From positions 517,852 to 581,851 of the forward strand of contig NZ_MSIF01000003.1 of the NCBI RefSeq assembly GCF_001921215.1: a stretch of 64,000 nucleotides of DNA, written 5' to 3'. Origin of the DNA: Actinophytocola xinjiangensis (lineage in GTDB: Bacteria > Actinomycetota > Actinomycetes > Mycobacteriales > Pseudonocardiaceae). Below the pieces are notes generated by a model that had not been told where the DNA came from, searched no databases, and saw nothing but the letters and a program-made list of their open reading frames with translations. This document shows, in pieces, positions 1 through 8,312 of this stretch (positions are counted from its first letter, which is position 1; every line of letters starts with the position of its first letter). Made by a program: the position numbers and the translations under genes.

Positions 1-41
1 TGAACAGGGCGGAGCGTTCGGACAAGTCGTAGGAGGCCAAT

Positions 42-1646
42 TCAGGTCACCTTTCCGTTGGTTCGCCGGTCGAGGCGGGTGAGGAGGGTCTGGATCTCGG
101 TGTGGAGGGGGTGGGTGGGGACCGGGTGGTCGCCGTTGGTGCGGGTCTGGCTGAGCAGTTCCAGGTCGACCGTCAGGTCGCCGATCAGGGCCAGGTCGCC
201 GTTGTCGAGGGCGGTGGCCATGGCGTGCACGGTCTGGACGAGCAGGTCCAGGCGCAGCGGGTACGGAACCTGCGCCGGGACCCGGCGCAGGGCGGTGGCG
301 GCGTCGCGCAGGGTGGTGTGATCGGTGTCGGCCGGTGGGGCGTCGGAGATCAGCTCGTGCAGGCGGTGGGCCACGTGGTCGGGGCGCATCGTGCGCAGTT
401 CAAGGGGGCGGAGATTGCGCAGGAACGACGGGAGGCGCGCCGGGTCGGTGCCCCGGGTGAGCACGCAGAACAGCTGGCGGCCGTCGGCCTCCAGGGAGCG
501 GCGCAGGAAACGCTCGGCCTCGGAGATCTGCCAGCGGGTCACCTCGCCGTCCACCACCAGGCACAGGTGCTGGGCCAGCACGGGGCGGTCGAGGCGTTCG
601 GGGTCGCCGGACAGGGAGCGGTCGGCGCGGACGTCGAGCGCGTGCAGGCCCTCGATCAGCTCGGTCGCCACGTGCGAGGCCGACCAGGGGCAGGAGACCA
701 GCACGTCCAGGTCGAACCGCTGGCGGTGGGTGCGGGCCGCGGCCACGTAGGCGTCGCGGTTGTCGGCCAGCAGGTCGGTGCGGTCGAAACGCTGGGCGAT
801 CACCGAGGCGACCGTCTCCAGGGAGAAGGAGATCTGGTCGGCCGACGGCGACTGTTCGGCCAGCACCGCCAGTTCCTCGCCGAAACTCCAGTACGACACG
901 TACGGCACCGACAGGTGCCGCAGCATCAGCTCCTCCGGCACGTTCTTGGACAGCCAGTTGCGCCACAGCGGCGCCACGATCTCGACGCACCGCTCCTTCC
1001 ACCGCTCCGCCCGCTGGTACTCGACCCGGCCGTCCAGGCGCGAGAGCAGCGGCAGCACCAGGTGGGCCGGCCGGTCGTAGGGCAGGGCGTCGCGTGCCCG
1101 GTCGGCGCTGCGGACCACGTCCACGGCGTTGGTGACGCTCTGGTCGTTGGCGGTGAACACCATGACCAGGCGGTCCGGCAGGTGGGCGGTGCAGATCCCG
1201 GCGGTGTCGGCGATGCCGGTGCGGCTGTCGATCAGCACGAAGTCGTGGTCGCGGGTCCACTCCGCGCGGCAGGTCTCCAGGAACGCGGCGAACCCCCGCT
1301 GGTAGAGGTCGTCCCAGTCGATGGACTGGACGCGGGTCCTGTACCCGCCGTCCTGGCGGCCGGCGGCCAGCAGCGTCAGCTCGCCGTCGACGTCGAGGCG
1401 CACGCCGTGCGCGCGCGGCCGGGCGGCGCCGGCGAGGAACGCGCTGGCCAGGTCGACGACCCCGCCCTTCGGCTCGGTGGGCATCACCCCGGCGAAGTAG
1501 TAGTGCAGGCCGGGGGCCTCCAGGTCCCAGTCGATGGCCAGCACCCGGTAGCCCCACCTGGCCAGCAGGACCGCGACGTTGGCCAGGGTGAAGCTGCGCC
1601 CGACCCCGCCCTTGTAGGAGTAGAAGGTGATCACCGTGCCGGTCAT
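42..1646 (-). CDS. KGGVGR-type SIMIBI ATPase with C-terminal TIR-like domain
   Basis: 534 residues. The N-terminus is a ParA/MinD-like P-loop domain with the variant Walker A K12-GGVGR-17, an Asp-rich strand (AIDWDLEAPGL) and the conserved DSRTG motif around residue 140, so the ATPase looks catalytically complete. From about residue 311 to 410 comes a Rossmann-like stretch (DVLVSC, then a helix, then LCLVVDG and QLFCVLTRG) that resembles a TIR fold without the catalytic WCxxE motif; this reading is inference. The remainder is helical. The ATG overlaps the stop of the TIR gene by four bases, so the two are translationally coupled. In actinomycetes KGGVGR proteins commonly accompany TIR proteins and FxSxx peptide loci. 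The likely role is a nucleotide switch controlling the TIR partner; no function has been shown here. Confidence 0.85.
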   Translation of the reverse strand: MTGTVITFYSYKGGVGRSFTLANVAVLLARWGYRVLAIDWDLEAPGLHYYFAGVMPTEPKGGVVDLASAFLAGAARPRAHGVRLDVDGELTLLAAGRQDGGYRTRVQSIDWDDLYQRGFAAFLETCRAEWTRDHDFVLIDSRTGIADTAGICTAHLPDRLVMVFTANDQSVTNAVDVVRSADRARDALPYDRPAHLVLPLLSRLDGRVEYQRAERWKERCVEIVAPLWRNWLSKNVPEELMLRHLSVPYVSYWSFGEELAVLAEQSPSADQISFSLETVASVIAQRFDRTDLLADNRDAYVAAARTHRQRFDLDVLVSCPWSASHVATELIEGLHALDVRADRSLSGDPERLDRPVLAQHLCLVVDGEVTRWQISEAERFLRRSLEADGRQLFCVLTRGTDPARLPSFLRNLRPLELRTMRPDHVAHRLHELISDAPPADTDHTTLRDAATALRRVPAQVPYPLRLDLLVQTVHAMATALDNGDLALIGDLTVDLELLSQTRTNGDHPVPTHPLHTEIQTLLTRLDRRTNGKVT

Positions 1647-2239
1647 TCGTCGAACCTCGGCATCCGGGGCGGCGGGATGAGGTAGGGCTCGGTCAGGTCG
1701 ACGACCGGCCACTCCGGCCGCCACTCGGGCACCTGGGCCAGCAGCTCGGCCAGGTCCTCCGCGAACGCCACGACCCGCTTGTGGAAGGGCAGGTACTCCA
1801 CGGTGTCCTGGAAACTCGGGTGCGGGTGGGCGTGTTCCTTGAAATCCTGCCAGCTCAGCTCGCGGCTCTCCGGAGGGAAATTCACCGAGTCGGCGAAAAG
1901 AATCGGGTAGAGCAGCGTCTGCGGCTTCTCGACACTGCGTAGTCCGAGCATCCGCTCCCGCTCCCGCATGCTGCGCATCTCGGCCATGCACCACCGCGAC
2001 TCGAAGTACGGCGGGTTGAACACCGGAACCATGATCTTCGTGTGTCGCACCGCTTTCTTCAGCTCCGACGGCCAGTGCACGCCGCGCGGCATCGCCCAGT
2101 CGACATACACCGTCGGCGCGGCCGCGAGCTGGTCGGACAGGCAGTCGACCAGCGTCTGGTAGAAGTGGTTCTCCAGCCATTTCCGCACGTTTCCGCGACG
2201 GCAGTAGCTGATGAAGACATCGAACTTGTATCCGGACAC
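1643..2239 (-). CDS. TIR-domain protein, catalytic motif intact
   Basis: 198 residues from the chosen GTG. It opens with the TIR strand-A signature (KFDVFISY, residues 5-12). The W83-C84-x-x-E87 motif within SRWCMAEM carries the glutamate that is catalytic in NAD-consuming TIR enzymes, so NADase activity is possible but unproven. The start at 2239 is preferred because upstream codons are AT-rich and unlike the gene, and because a TANNNT box (TATCAT) lies seven bases before the GTG, the usual layout of leaderless actinobacterial mRNAs. An in-frame ATG at 2293 would add 18 residues. Its stop overlaps the ATG of the KGGVGR ATPase, so both are made from one transcript. Confidence 0.85.
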   Translation of the reverse strand: MSGYKFDVFISYCRRGNVRKWLENHFYQTLVDCLSDQLAAAPTVYVDWAMPRGVHWPSELKKAVRHTKIMVPVFNPPYFESRWCMAEMRSMRERERMLGLRSVEKPQTLLYPILFADSVNFPPESRELSWQDFKEHAHPHPSFQDTVEYLPFHKRVVAFAEDLAELLAQVPEWRPEWPVVDLTEPYLIPPPRMPRFDE

Positions 2240-2246
2240 GCGGGGA

Positions 2247-2275
2247 ATGATAAACAGCTCCCGATGGCCCCCAAA
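2247..2275 (-). promoter_or_regulatory. Probable leaderless promoter of the TIR-KGGVGR operon
   Basis: On the minus strand a TATCAT -10 box (2252-2247) follows a weak TTTGGG -35-like hexamer (2275-2270) with a 17-base spacer. Transcription would start at or next to the GTG at 2239. The -35 match is poor, so the call rests mainly on the -10 and the spacing. Confidence 0.45.
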
Positions 2276-2279
2276 AGCC

Positions 2280-2297
2280 GAAAATGTGGGCATTTTC
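2280..2297. promoter_or_regulatory. Inverted repeat GAAAATG-tggg-CATTTTC upstream of the TIR gene
   Basis: Perfect 7-base arms separated by four bases lie just upstream of the predicted TIR promoter, in the gap to the divergent OpuC operon. An AT-rich palindrome here stands out against the GC-rich background and is a candidate operator. No cognate regulator is evident. Confidence 0.35.
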
Positions 2298-2417
2298 CGG
2301 GGTATTGACACGGACTGGACAACGGACCGGGTGACCCCGGTCGCTACCGCGAAACCGCTGTGGATCACTAGGGTGGGTCCGGATGCACACAGCGGAGCAC
2401 AGCGGGGAGGTGAGTCT

Positions 2418-3062
2418 GTGGGCTTCGGCGACTACCTCGCCCGGCGCTGGGAGGACATCGTCCTGCTGGGGATCGGGCACCTACAGGTGGTGCTGATCGC
2501 GGTCGGGATCGCCGCCGTGATCGCCATCGTCCTCGGGTCGCTGGTCGCCGGGCACCCGGCCGCCAGCCGGCCGGTCCTCGCGATCACCGGGACCATGCTC
2601 ACGATCCCCTCGTTCGCGCTGTTCGGCCTGCTCATCCCGCTGTTCGGGCTCGGCGTGACACCCTCGGTCGTCGCCCTGGTGCTGTACGCGATCTTCCCGA
2701 TCGTGCGGAACACGGTCACCGGGCTGGAGGCGGTGCCGCCCGAGGTGCTCGACGCGGCGCGCGGCATGGGGCTCGGGTCGGTGCGCCGGCTGGTGGTGGT
2801 GCGGCTGCCGCTGGCCTGGCCGGTGATCCTCACCGGCATCCGGCTGGCGACGCTGATGAACGTGGGGATCGCCGCCATCGCCGCCGCGGTCAACGGGCCC
2901 GGCCTCGGCAAGCTGATCTTCGACGGGCTGGCCAGGATCGGCGGTGCGAACGCGCTCAACGACACGCTCGCCGGTGTGCTCGGGGTCGCCGTCCTCGCGC
3001 TGGTGCTCGACCTCCTCTTCCTGGGGCTGGTGCGGATGACGACGTCCAGGGGACTGCGATGA
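2418..3062 (+). CDS. Glycine betaine/choline-type ABC transporter permease (OpuCB/ProW family)
   Basis: 214 residues, with about five membrane segments and the inner-membrane permease signature around the EAA loop (DAARGMGLGSVRRL). The GTG start is fixed by GGGGAGG seven bases upstream. This size is normal for the short OpuCB/YehY type. It is the first gene of a four-gene operon (permease, ATPase, permease, binding protein) joined by 4-base overlaps. The complex would import quaternary amines such as glycine betaine, carnitine or choline for osmoprotection; the exact ligand cannot be read from the sequence. Confidence 0.9.
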   Translation: MGFGDYLARRWEDIVLLGIGHLQVVLIAVGIAAVIAIVLGSLVAGHPAASRPVLAITGTMLTIPSFALFGLLIPLFGLGVTPSVVALVLYAIFPIVRNTVTGLEAVPPEVLDAARGMGLGSVRRLVVVRLPLAWPVILTGIRLATLMNVGIAAIAAAVNGPGLGKLIFDGLARIGGANALNDTLAGVLGVAVLALVLDLLFLGLVRMTTSRGLR

Positions 3063-4024
3063 CCGAACCGATGATCCGACTCGACCACGTGAGCAAGCGC
3101 TATCCCGGTGCGCGGACGTTCGCCGTCGAGGACCTGTCGCTGGACATCGAGGCCGGCGAGACGGTGATCTTCGTCGGCCCGTCCGGCTGCGGCAAGACGA
3201 CCACCATGCGGCTGGTCAACCGGCTGATCGAACCGACCGACGGGAAGATCTTCGTCAACGGTGAGGACGTCGGCACGGTCGACGCCGACGAGCTGCGCCG
3301 CCACATCGGCTACGTCATCCAGCAGATCGGCCTGTTCCCGCACCTGAGTGTCGCGGCCAACATCGGCGTGGTGCCACGCGCGCTCGGCTGGCCCAAACAG
3401 CGCATCGCCGAGCGGGTCGAGGAGCTGCTCACCCTGGTCGGACTGGACCCGGACACCTTCCGGCGGCGCTACCCCAAGCAGCTCTCCGGCGGCCAGCAGC
3501 AACGCGTCGGGGTCGCCCGCGCGCTGGCCGCCGACCCGCCGGTGCTGCTGATGGACGAGCCGTTCGGCGCCATCGACCCGATCACCCGCGACCGGCTGCA
3601 CGACGAGTTCGTCGCGCTGCAGGCCAACATCCGCAAGACGGTCGTGATCGTCACCCACGACATCACCGAGGCGGTCAAGCTCGGCGACCGGATCGCGATC
3701 TTCGCCGAGGGCGGGCGGCTGGCCCAGTTCGACACCCCGGCCAGGATCCTGGCCGAACCGGCCGACGAGTTCGTCGCGTCGTTCGTCGGGTCGGGCGCGG
3801 CGGTGCGCGGGCTGAGCCTGCGGCTGGTCGGCGAGCTGCCGCTGGCACCGGACTCGGGCGCGCCGGGCCGGGCGAGCGTGCGGGTCGACCAGAGCCTGCT
3901 CGACGCGCTGGACACGATGCTGCACGCGCACACCGAGGTCGCGGTCGTGCGCGACGGGGATCGGGTGGTCGGCGAGCTGGACTGGGCGACGGTGCTGCGC
4001 ACCCCGCCGGGCGGCCAGTCGTGA
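3059..4024 (+). CDS. Quaternary-amine ABC transporter ATP-binding protein (OpuCA/ProV family)
   Basis: 321 residues. Walker A (GPSGCGKTT), the signature LSGGQQQR, Walker B (VLLMDEPF) and the switch-region histidine (VTHD) are all present, so the nucleotide-binding domain is complete. After about residue 240 only one short CBS-like segment remains (AVVRDGDRVVGELDW). Many OpuCA/ProV proteins carry two CBS domains that sense ionic strength, so osmotic gating may be reduced here. The ATG overlaps the preceding stop and the next gene starts inside its own stop, which indicates tight coupling. Confidence 0.92.
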   Translation: MTEPMIRLDHVSKRYPGARTFAVEDLSLDIEAGETVIFVGPSGCGKTTTMRLVNRLIEPTDGKIFVNGEDVGTVDADELRRHIGYVIQQIGLFPHLSVAANIGVVPRALGWPKQRIAERVEELLTLVGLDPDTFRRRYPKQLSGGQQQRVGVARALAADPPVLLMDEPFGAIDPITRDRLHDEFVALQANIRKTVVIVTHDITEAVKLGDRIAIFAEGGRLAQFDTPARILAEPADEFVASFVGSGAAVRGLSLRLVGELPLAPDSGAPGRASVRVDQSLLDALDTMLHAHTEVAVVRDGDRVVGELDWATVLRTPPGGQS

Positions 4025-4773
4025 CCACTCCCACCCAGCCGCTGCCCAGGCGGATCACCCCGGCGAACGTGCTGGTCACGCCGCTGGTGCTGCTCGCGGC
4101 GCTCGGCGCGCTGTTCTGGTACCTGAGCGGGCTGGAACTCGACGACATCGAACGGCGCTCGATCAACGCCGACACGATCCTGACCCACCTGTGGGAGCAC
4201 GTGGAGCTGGTGGCGGTCTCCAGCGTGCTGGTGATCGTGATCGCCGTGCCACTCGGGGTGCTGCTCACCCGGCCGGCGCTGCGGCTGGTCACCCCTCCCC
4301 TGCTGGGGCTGGCCAACATCGGCCAGGCCATCCCGTCGATCGGCATCCTGGTGCTGCTGGCGGTCACGGTCGGCATCGGCTTCGACAAGGCCGTGCTGGC
4401 ACTGGTGGCGCTGGCGATGCTGCCGGTGCTGCGCAACACCATGATCGGCGTGTCCACAGTGGACAAGTCGTTGATCGACGCGGCGCGCGGGATGGGACTG
4501 ACCCGCACCACCGTGCTGCTGCGCGTCGAACTGCCGCTGGCGGTCCCGGTGATCCTGGCCGGTGTGCGGATCGCGCTGATCCTCAACGTCAGCAGCGCCA
4601 CCCTGGCCACCTACACCAACGCCGGCGGCCTCGGCACGCTGATCGCCACCGGCGTGACGCTCAACCGGCTACCCGTGCTGATCACCGGCAGCGTGCTCAC
4701 CGCCGTCCTGGCCCTCACCGTCGACTGGCTCGCCGGGCTCGCCGAGGCGGCGCTGCGCCCGCGCGGGATCTGA
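4021..4773 (+). CDS. Glycine betaine/choline-type ABC transporter permease (OpuCD family)
   Basis: 250 residues, GTG start overlapping the ATPase stop (GTGA). It has five or six membrane segments and the permease loop DAARGMGLTRTT. The motif GLANIGQAIPSIGILVL is typical of OpuCB/OpuCD-type subunits. It pairs with the 2418-3062 permease to form the heterodimeric channel. A 26-base gap with an AGGAA ribosome site leads to the binding protein. Confidence 0.9.
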   Translation: MTTPTQPLPRRITPANVLVTPLVLLAALGALFWYLSGLELDDIERRSINADTILTHLWEHVELVAVSSVLVIVIAVPLGVLLTRPALRLVTPPLLGLANIGQAIPSIGILVLLAVTVGIGFDKAVLALVALAMLPVLRNTMIGVSTVDKSLIDAARGMGLTRTTVLLRVELPLAVPVILAGVRIALILNVSSATLATYTNAGGLGTLIATGVTLNRLPVLITGSVLTAVLALTVDWLAGLAEAALRPRGI

Positions 4774-4799
4774 CCCTGCCCCCTCCCGGAAGGAACACC

Positions 4800-5759
4800 A
4801 TGCGTGCGCTGGCCCGAACCCTGACCGCGGTACTCGTGGCGGCAGCCGGTGTCACCGGTTGCTCCATCGCCGAACCGTCCTCCGACGTGGCCGCCGGCAG
4901 CCTCGCCGACATCGCCTCGCTGGACGGCCGGTCGATCACCGTGGGCAGCAAGGAGTTCACCGAACAGCTGATCCTCTGCGAGATCACCATCCAGGCGCTG
5001 CGCTCGGTCGGCGCCGAGGTCAGCGAGAACTGCGGGCTGGTCGGCAGCGACACCACCCGAGCCGCGCTGACCTCCGGCGACATCGACGTGTACTGGGAGT
5101 ACACCGGCACCGCGTGGATCAGCTTCCTCAAGAACACCGACCCGATCGACGGCGCCGAACAGCAGTACCAGGCCGTGGCCGACGCGGACCTGGACAACGA
5201 CATCGTGTGGCTGGAACCCGCGCCCTACAACAGCACCTACACGATCGTCGCCAAGACCGACGTGGCCACCGAACACGACGTGAAGTCCATCTCGGACTAC
5301 GCCGCGCTGGTGAAGTCCACACCGGACGCGGCGACCATGTGCGCGGCCACCGAGTTCCTCGCCCGCAACGACGGCTGGCCGGGGTTGCAGGAGACCTACG
5401 GGTTCACCCTGCCCGCCGACAAGCTCGCCACCGTCGCCGAGGGCACGCTCTACGACAACGCCGCCAAGGGCAGCCCGTGCAACTTCGCCGAGGGCGTGAC
5501 CACCGACGGCCGCATCCAGGCGCTCAAGCTCACCGTGCTGGAGGACGACAAGGCGTTCTTCCCCGTCTACAACCCGGCGCCGACCGTGCGCAAGCCGGTC
5601 GCCGACGAGAACCCCGAGCTGCGGGAGCTGCTCAAGCCGATCGCCGACGCCCTGGACCTGGAGACCATCCAGAAGCTCAGCACCCACGTCGACATCGACG
5701 GCGAGCAGCCGGGCGACGTGGCCGAGAACTGGCTCAAGGAGCAGGGGTTCATCGGCTGA
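4800..5759 (+). CDS. Quaternary-amine binding lipoprotein of the ABC transporter (OpuAC/OsmX family)
   Basis: 319 residues with a lipoprotein signal ending in the lipobox VTGC (Cys21), so it is anchored outside the membrane. The domain starts with ITVGSKEFTEQLIL, typical of OpuCC/OsmX-type binding proteins, and continues with DIDVYWEYTGTAW. Tyr and Trp residues in these segments are in position for a cation-pi aromatic cage that binds trimethylammonium groups. Last gene of the operon; it ends 15 bases before the convergent MoaD-like gene. Confidence 0.92.
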   Translation: MRALARTLTAVLVAAAGVTGCSIAEPSSDVAAGSLADIASLDGRSITVGSKEFTEQLILCEITIQALRSVGAEVSENCGLVGSDTTRAALTSGDIDVYWEYTGTAWISFLKNTDPIDGAEQQYQAVADADLDNDIVWLEPAPYNSTYTIVAKTDVATEHDVKSISDYAALVKSTPDAATMCAATEFLARNDGWPGLQETYGFTLPADKLATVAEGTLYDNAAKGSPCNFAEGVTTDGRIQALKLTVLEDDKAFFPVYNPAPTVRKPVADENPELRELLKPIADALDLETIQKLSTHVDIDGEQPGDVAENWLKEQGFIG

Positions 5760-5774
5760 GGCCGCGCGGCCCGC

Positions 5775-6074
5775 TCAACCGCCGGCCATGGCGCCGACGA
5801 CCAGGAACGGCTCGGAGCCGTCGGCCACCCTGGCCGGCAGCGGGCTGTCCGGCTCCTCATGCGAGAGGTCCTGCTCGCAGGCGAAGTAGCGGACGTAGGC
5901 CCGCCGCCGGCCGGTGGCGGCGTCGCGGATGGTTCCGCGCAGCACCGGGTAGCGCCGCTCCAGCGCGCCCAGGACCGCGTCGGTGGTGACCTCCCCCGGC
6001 ACCTCCACCGTCACCTCGCCGTCCACCCGCGCCAACCGCCGCAGGTGGACCGGCAACCGCACCCGCACCGTCAC
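5775..6074 (-). CDS. MoaD/ThiS-family ubiquitin-like protein
   Basis: 99 residues with a beta-grasp pattern starting [11 protein letters not shown] and a C-terminal Gly-Gly (AMAGG). That terminus is the one activated by adenylation and thiocarboxylation in MoaD, ThiS and related sulfur carriers. The GTG overlaps the stop of the upstream propeller gene (GTGA), so the two are co-translated. No MoaE, ThiG or E1-like partner is nearby, so the sulfur acceptor is unknown. A role in protein modification rather than cofactor sulfuration is also possible. Confidence 0.75.
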   Translation of the reverse strand: MTVRVRLPVHLRRLARVDGEVTVEVPGEVTTDAVLGALERRYPVLRGTIRDAATGRRRAYVRYFACEQDLSHEEPDSPLPARVADGSEPFLVVGAMAGG

Positions 6075-7183
6075 AGGGTCTGCACCTCCACCGACAGCAC
6101 CGCCGGCAGGTTGCTCACGATCGGGGACCAGGTGTCGCCGGAGTCGGGTGAGAGGTAGACCTGGCCACCGGTGGTACCGAAGTAGACACCGCAGTCGTCG
6201 AGGGTGTCGATGGCCATCGCGTCCCGCAGGACGTTGACGTAGCAGTGTTCCTGCGGCAGGCCGGCGGTCAGCGGCTCCCACTCGTCGCCGCCGGTGCGCG
6301 AGCGGTACACGCGCAGCCGGCCCTGCGGCGGGTAGTGCTCGGAGTCGCTGGTGATCGGCACGACGAACACCGTCTCCGGCTCGTGGGCGTGCACCGCGAT
6401 CGGGAACCCGAAGTCGGACGGCAGGTTGCCGCTGATCTCCCGCCAGTTGTCGCCGCCGTCGTCGGAACGCATGACGTCCCAGTGCTTCTGCATGAACAGC
6501 GTGTCCGGGCGCGCCGGGTGCATGGCCAGGCGGTGCACGCAGTGGCCGACCTCGGCGTCCGGGTCGGGGATGCCGTCGGAGACCAGACCCCGGTTGATCG
6601 CCTTCCAGGTCTTCGCGCCGTCGTCGGTGCGGAACGCGCCCGCCGCCGAGATCGCGATGTAGAGGCGTTGCGGGTCGGTCGGATGCTGCATGATCGTGTG
6701 CAGGCACAGGCCGCCCGCGCCCGGCTGCCAGGTGTCGCCGGTGCTGTGCTCGCGCAGGCCGGGCAGCTCCTGCCAACTCCCGCCGCCGTCGGCACTGCGG
6801 TACAGGCCGGCGTCCTCGATCCCCGCGTAGACCAGGTCGGGGTCGGTCAGCGACGGTTCGAGGTGCCACACCCGCTTGAACTCCCACGGCACCGGCGTCC
6901 CGTCGTAGTACTGGTGGGTACCGGGGTCGCCCTCGTAGGTGAAGTCCTTGCCGACCGCGTTCCACGTCCGGCCGCCGTCGTCGGAACGCTGGATCAGCTG
7001 GCCGAACCAGGACGTGGACTGGGACGCGTAGAGCCGGTCGGGGTCGGCCGGCGAGCCGGCGACGTGGTAGACCTCCCAGCCGCCGAAGTGCGGGCCGCTC
7101 ACCTCCCAGTTGTCGCGGGTGCCGTCCGCGGTCAGTACGAAAGCACCCTTTCGGGTGCCGACGAGAACCCGTACGCCGGTCAT
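6071..7183 (-). CDS. Asp-box (BNR/sialidase-like) beta-propeller protein
   Basis: 370 residues, ATG preceded by AAGGAGG. At least six Asp-box-like motifs recur ([51 protein letters not shown]), which mark blades of a sialidase/VPS10-type propeller. The protein begins directly with [13 protein letters not shown] and has no signal peptide, so it is probably cytoplasmic. No sialidase Arg triad or catalytic Tyr is obvious, so it is not called a glycosidase. It is coupled to the MoaD-like gene, which suggests a joint role of unknown kind. Confidence 0.8.
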   Translation of the reverse strand: MTGVRVLVGTRKGAFVLTADGTRDNWEVSGPHFGGWEVYHVAGSPADPDRLYASQSTSWFGQLIQRSDDGGRTWNAVGKDFTYEGDPGTHQYYDGTPVPWEFKRVWHLEPSLTDPDLVYAGIEDAGLYRSADGGGSWQELPGLREHSTGDTWQPGAGGLCLHTIMQHPTDPQRLYIAISAAGAFRTDDGAKTWKAINRGLVSDGIPDPDAEVGHCVHRLAMHPARPDTLFMQKHWDVMRSDDGGDNWREISGNLPSDFGFPIAVHAHEPETVFVVPITSDSEHYPPQGRLRVYRSRTGGDEWEPLTAGLPQEHCYVNVLRDAMAIDTLDDCGVYFGTTGGQVYLSPDSGDTWSPIVSNLPAVLSVEVQTL

Positions 7184-7250
7184 GCCTGCCTCCTTCTGGA
7201 CGAACCGGACCTGTCGTCGCAAGCATGGCACCGACCACCGACAATCACCG

Positions 7251-7280
7251 GACGGCCGGGTGCCCCCGCACCCGGCCGTC
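7251..7280 (-). terminator. Intrinsic-type hairpin after the secreted repeat gene
   Basis: A perfect 12-base stem, GACGGCCGGGTG paired with CACCCGGCCGTC around a six-base loop, starts six bases past the stop of the minus-strand gene at 7286. There is no U-tract, as is common for actinobacterial terminators. It separates that gene from the propeller gene downstream. Confidence 0.65.
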
Positions 7281-7285
7281 GGCCA

Positions 7286-8164
7286 TCAGCCTGGTGGGAA
7301 CTTCCCGTTCTTGGCCACCGGCACGGCCAGGGTCTCCCGCGCGAGCAGCGTCGCCGACTCCGGCGGCAGCTCGACCAGCAGCGGGTTGATGTGCCGCAGC
7401 CGCAGCTGGATCTGCCGCAGGTCAGGCGCGGCGATGGCGTAGGTCTCCAGGTCCACCCAGCGCACGATCTCCAGCACCCGCTCGGGGATCTGCTGGTCGT
7501 TCTTGCGCACCGGGACGCACAGCTGGCGGTTCTCCTGGACGAGGACCGTCGTCGGCGGGATCACCGCGAGCTCCGGGTTGAGCTGGGTCAACAGCAGCTT
7601 GCGCCCCATCGGGACCTGCGGGGTCTCGCTGTAGCAGACCAGGTCGAGGTAGCGCACCAGCTCCAGCACCTCGGCCGGCGGCTGCGCGCTGTTCTTGAGC
7701 ACCGGCAGGCACAGCGTCTCCGGCGCCATCATCACCACCTCGCGGCGCGGCAGGTCGGCGAGCACCGGGTTGAGGTGGCTCAGGACCAGCGGCACCTGGA
7801 GGCGGGGACCGTCGACGCGGTAGCAGGACAGGTCGACGTAGCGGACGAACTCCAGCACGTCCTTCGGCGGGATCACCTCGTTCTTGGCCACCGGCGAGCA
7901 CAGCTGGGTCCGCGGGCCGAGGCGGCCGATCTCCCAGCGCGGCTGGTCGGCCAGCACCGGGTTGAGGTGGCTGAGCACGATCGGCGCCGGCAGCGGTGGT
8001 GGGGTGTACTCGCTGGTGCGGAAGCACTCCAGGTCCAGGTTGGCGACGAAGCGCGCCGGGGTCGGCGGGTCGAGCGCGGCGGGCCGCTGGTCGGCGGCGG
8101 CCGGGGCCGCCAGGCCGACGACCAGGGTCACGACGGCGATGGCGACGCGGGATCTTCGGAACAT
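7286..8164 (-). CDS. Secreted protein of four tandem repeats of about 66 residues, unknown function
   Basis: 292 residues with a Sec signal peptide (MFRRSR then a hydrophobic run ending AAPAAA). The mature part consists of about four copies of a unit containing HLNPxLxxxP, then TxLCxPVxKN, xxPPxxVLEFV and RYVDLxCY. The last copy ends in VPVAKNGKFPPG. A Cys after the LC motif and one after DL recur in the first three repeats and could form one disulfide per repeat; the last repeat lacks them. I do not recognise the family. It is transcribed divergently from the SARP regulator and is closed by its own terminator, which makes it a plausible regulated target. Confidence 0.75.
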   Translation of the reverse strand: MFRRSRVAIAVVTLVVGLAAPAAADQRPAALDPPTPARFVANLDLECFRTSEYTPPPLPAPIVLSHLNPVLADQPRWEIGRLGPRTQLCSPVAKNEVIPPKDVLEFVRYVDLSCYRVDGPRLQVPLVLSHLNPVLADLPRREVVMMAPETLCLPVLKNSAQPPAEVLELVRYLDLVCYSETPQVPMGRKLLLTQLNPELAVIPPTTVLVQENRQLCVPVRKNDQQIPERVLEIVRWVDLETYAIAAPDLRQIQLRLRHINPLLVELPPESATLLARETLAVPVAKNGKFPPG

Positions 8165-8225
8165 GCGGTGGCCTTTCTCGATGGGCCGGGGAAAAATCGT
8201 GGCCCACTCATGAAAACCACTCGCG

Positions 8226-8241
8226 TTAAAACGGTCTTAAA
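8226..8241. promoter_or_regulatory. Direct TTAAA repeats at 11-base spacing in the SARP intergenic region
   Basis: TTAAAAC (8226) and TTAAACC (8237) lie exactly 11 bases apart in the gap between the divergent secreted-repeat gene and the SARP gene. SARP regulators bind heptamer direct repeats at 11-base periodicity, so this is a candidate SARP site. The heptamer itself differs from the best-known TCGAG-type sites. Confidence 0.35.
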
Positions 8242-8312
8242 CCGCGCGAGCGCGCGAAGGTCCGCCCGAACGGCCATTGCGGGCCACCCGCGAAGCGGGT
8301 GACAGTGGTGCC

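Noticed and set aside
2291..2310. Similarity between CATTTTCCGG upstream of the TIR gene and the CATTTTCTGG of the FurA site, with TTGACA nearby
   Set aside because: The match is only about ten bases, and no -10 follows TTGACA at a proper distance on the plus strand. FurA control of the TIR operon is not supported.
2240..2368. Longer TIR protein starting at ATG 2293 or 2368
   Set aside because: The codons there are AT-rich and unlike the gene. The stretch contains the predicted -10 box and the inverted repeat. The ATG at 2293 was kept only as an alternative.
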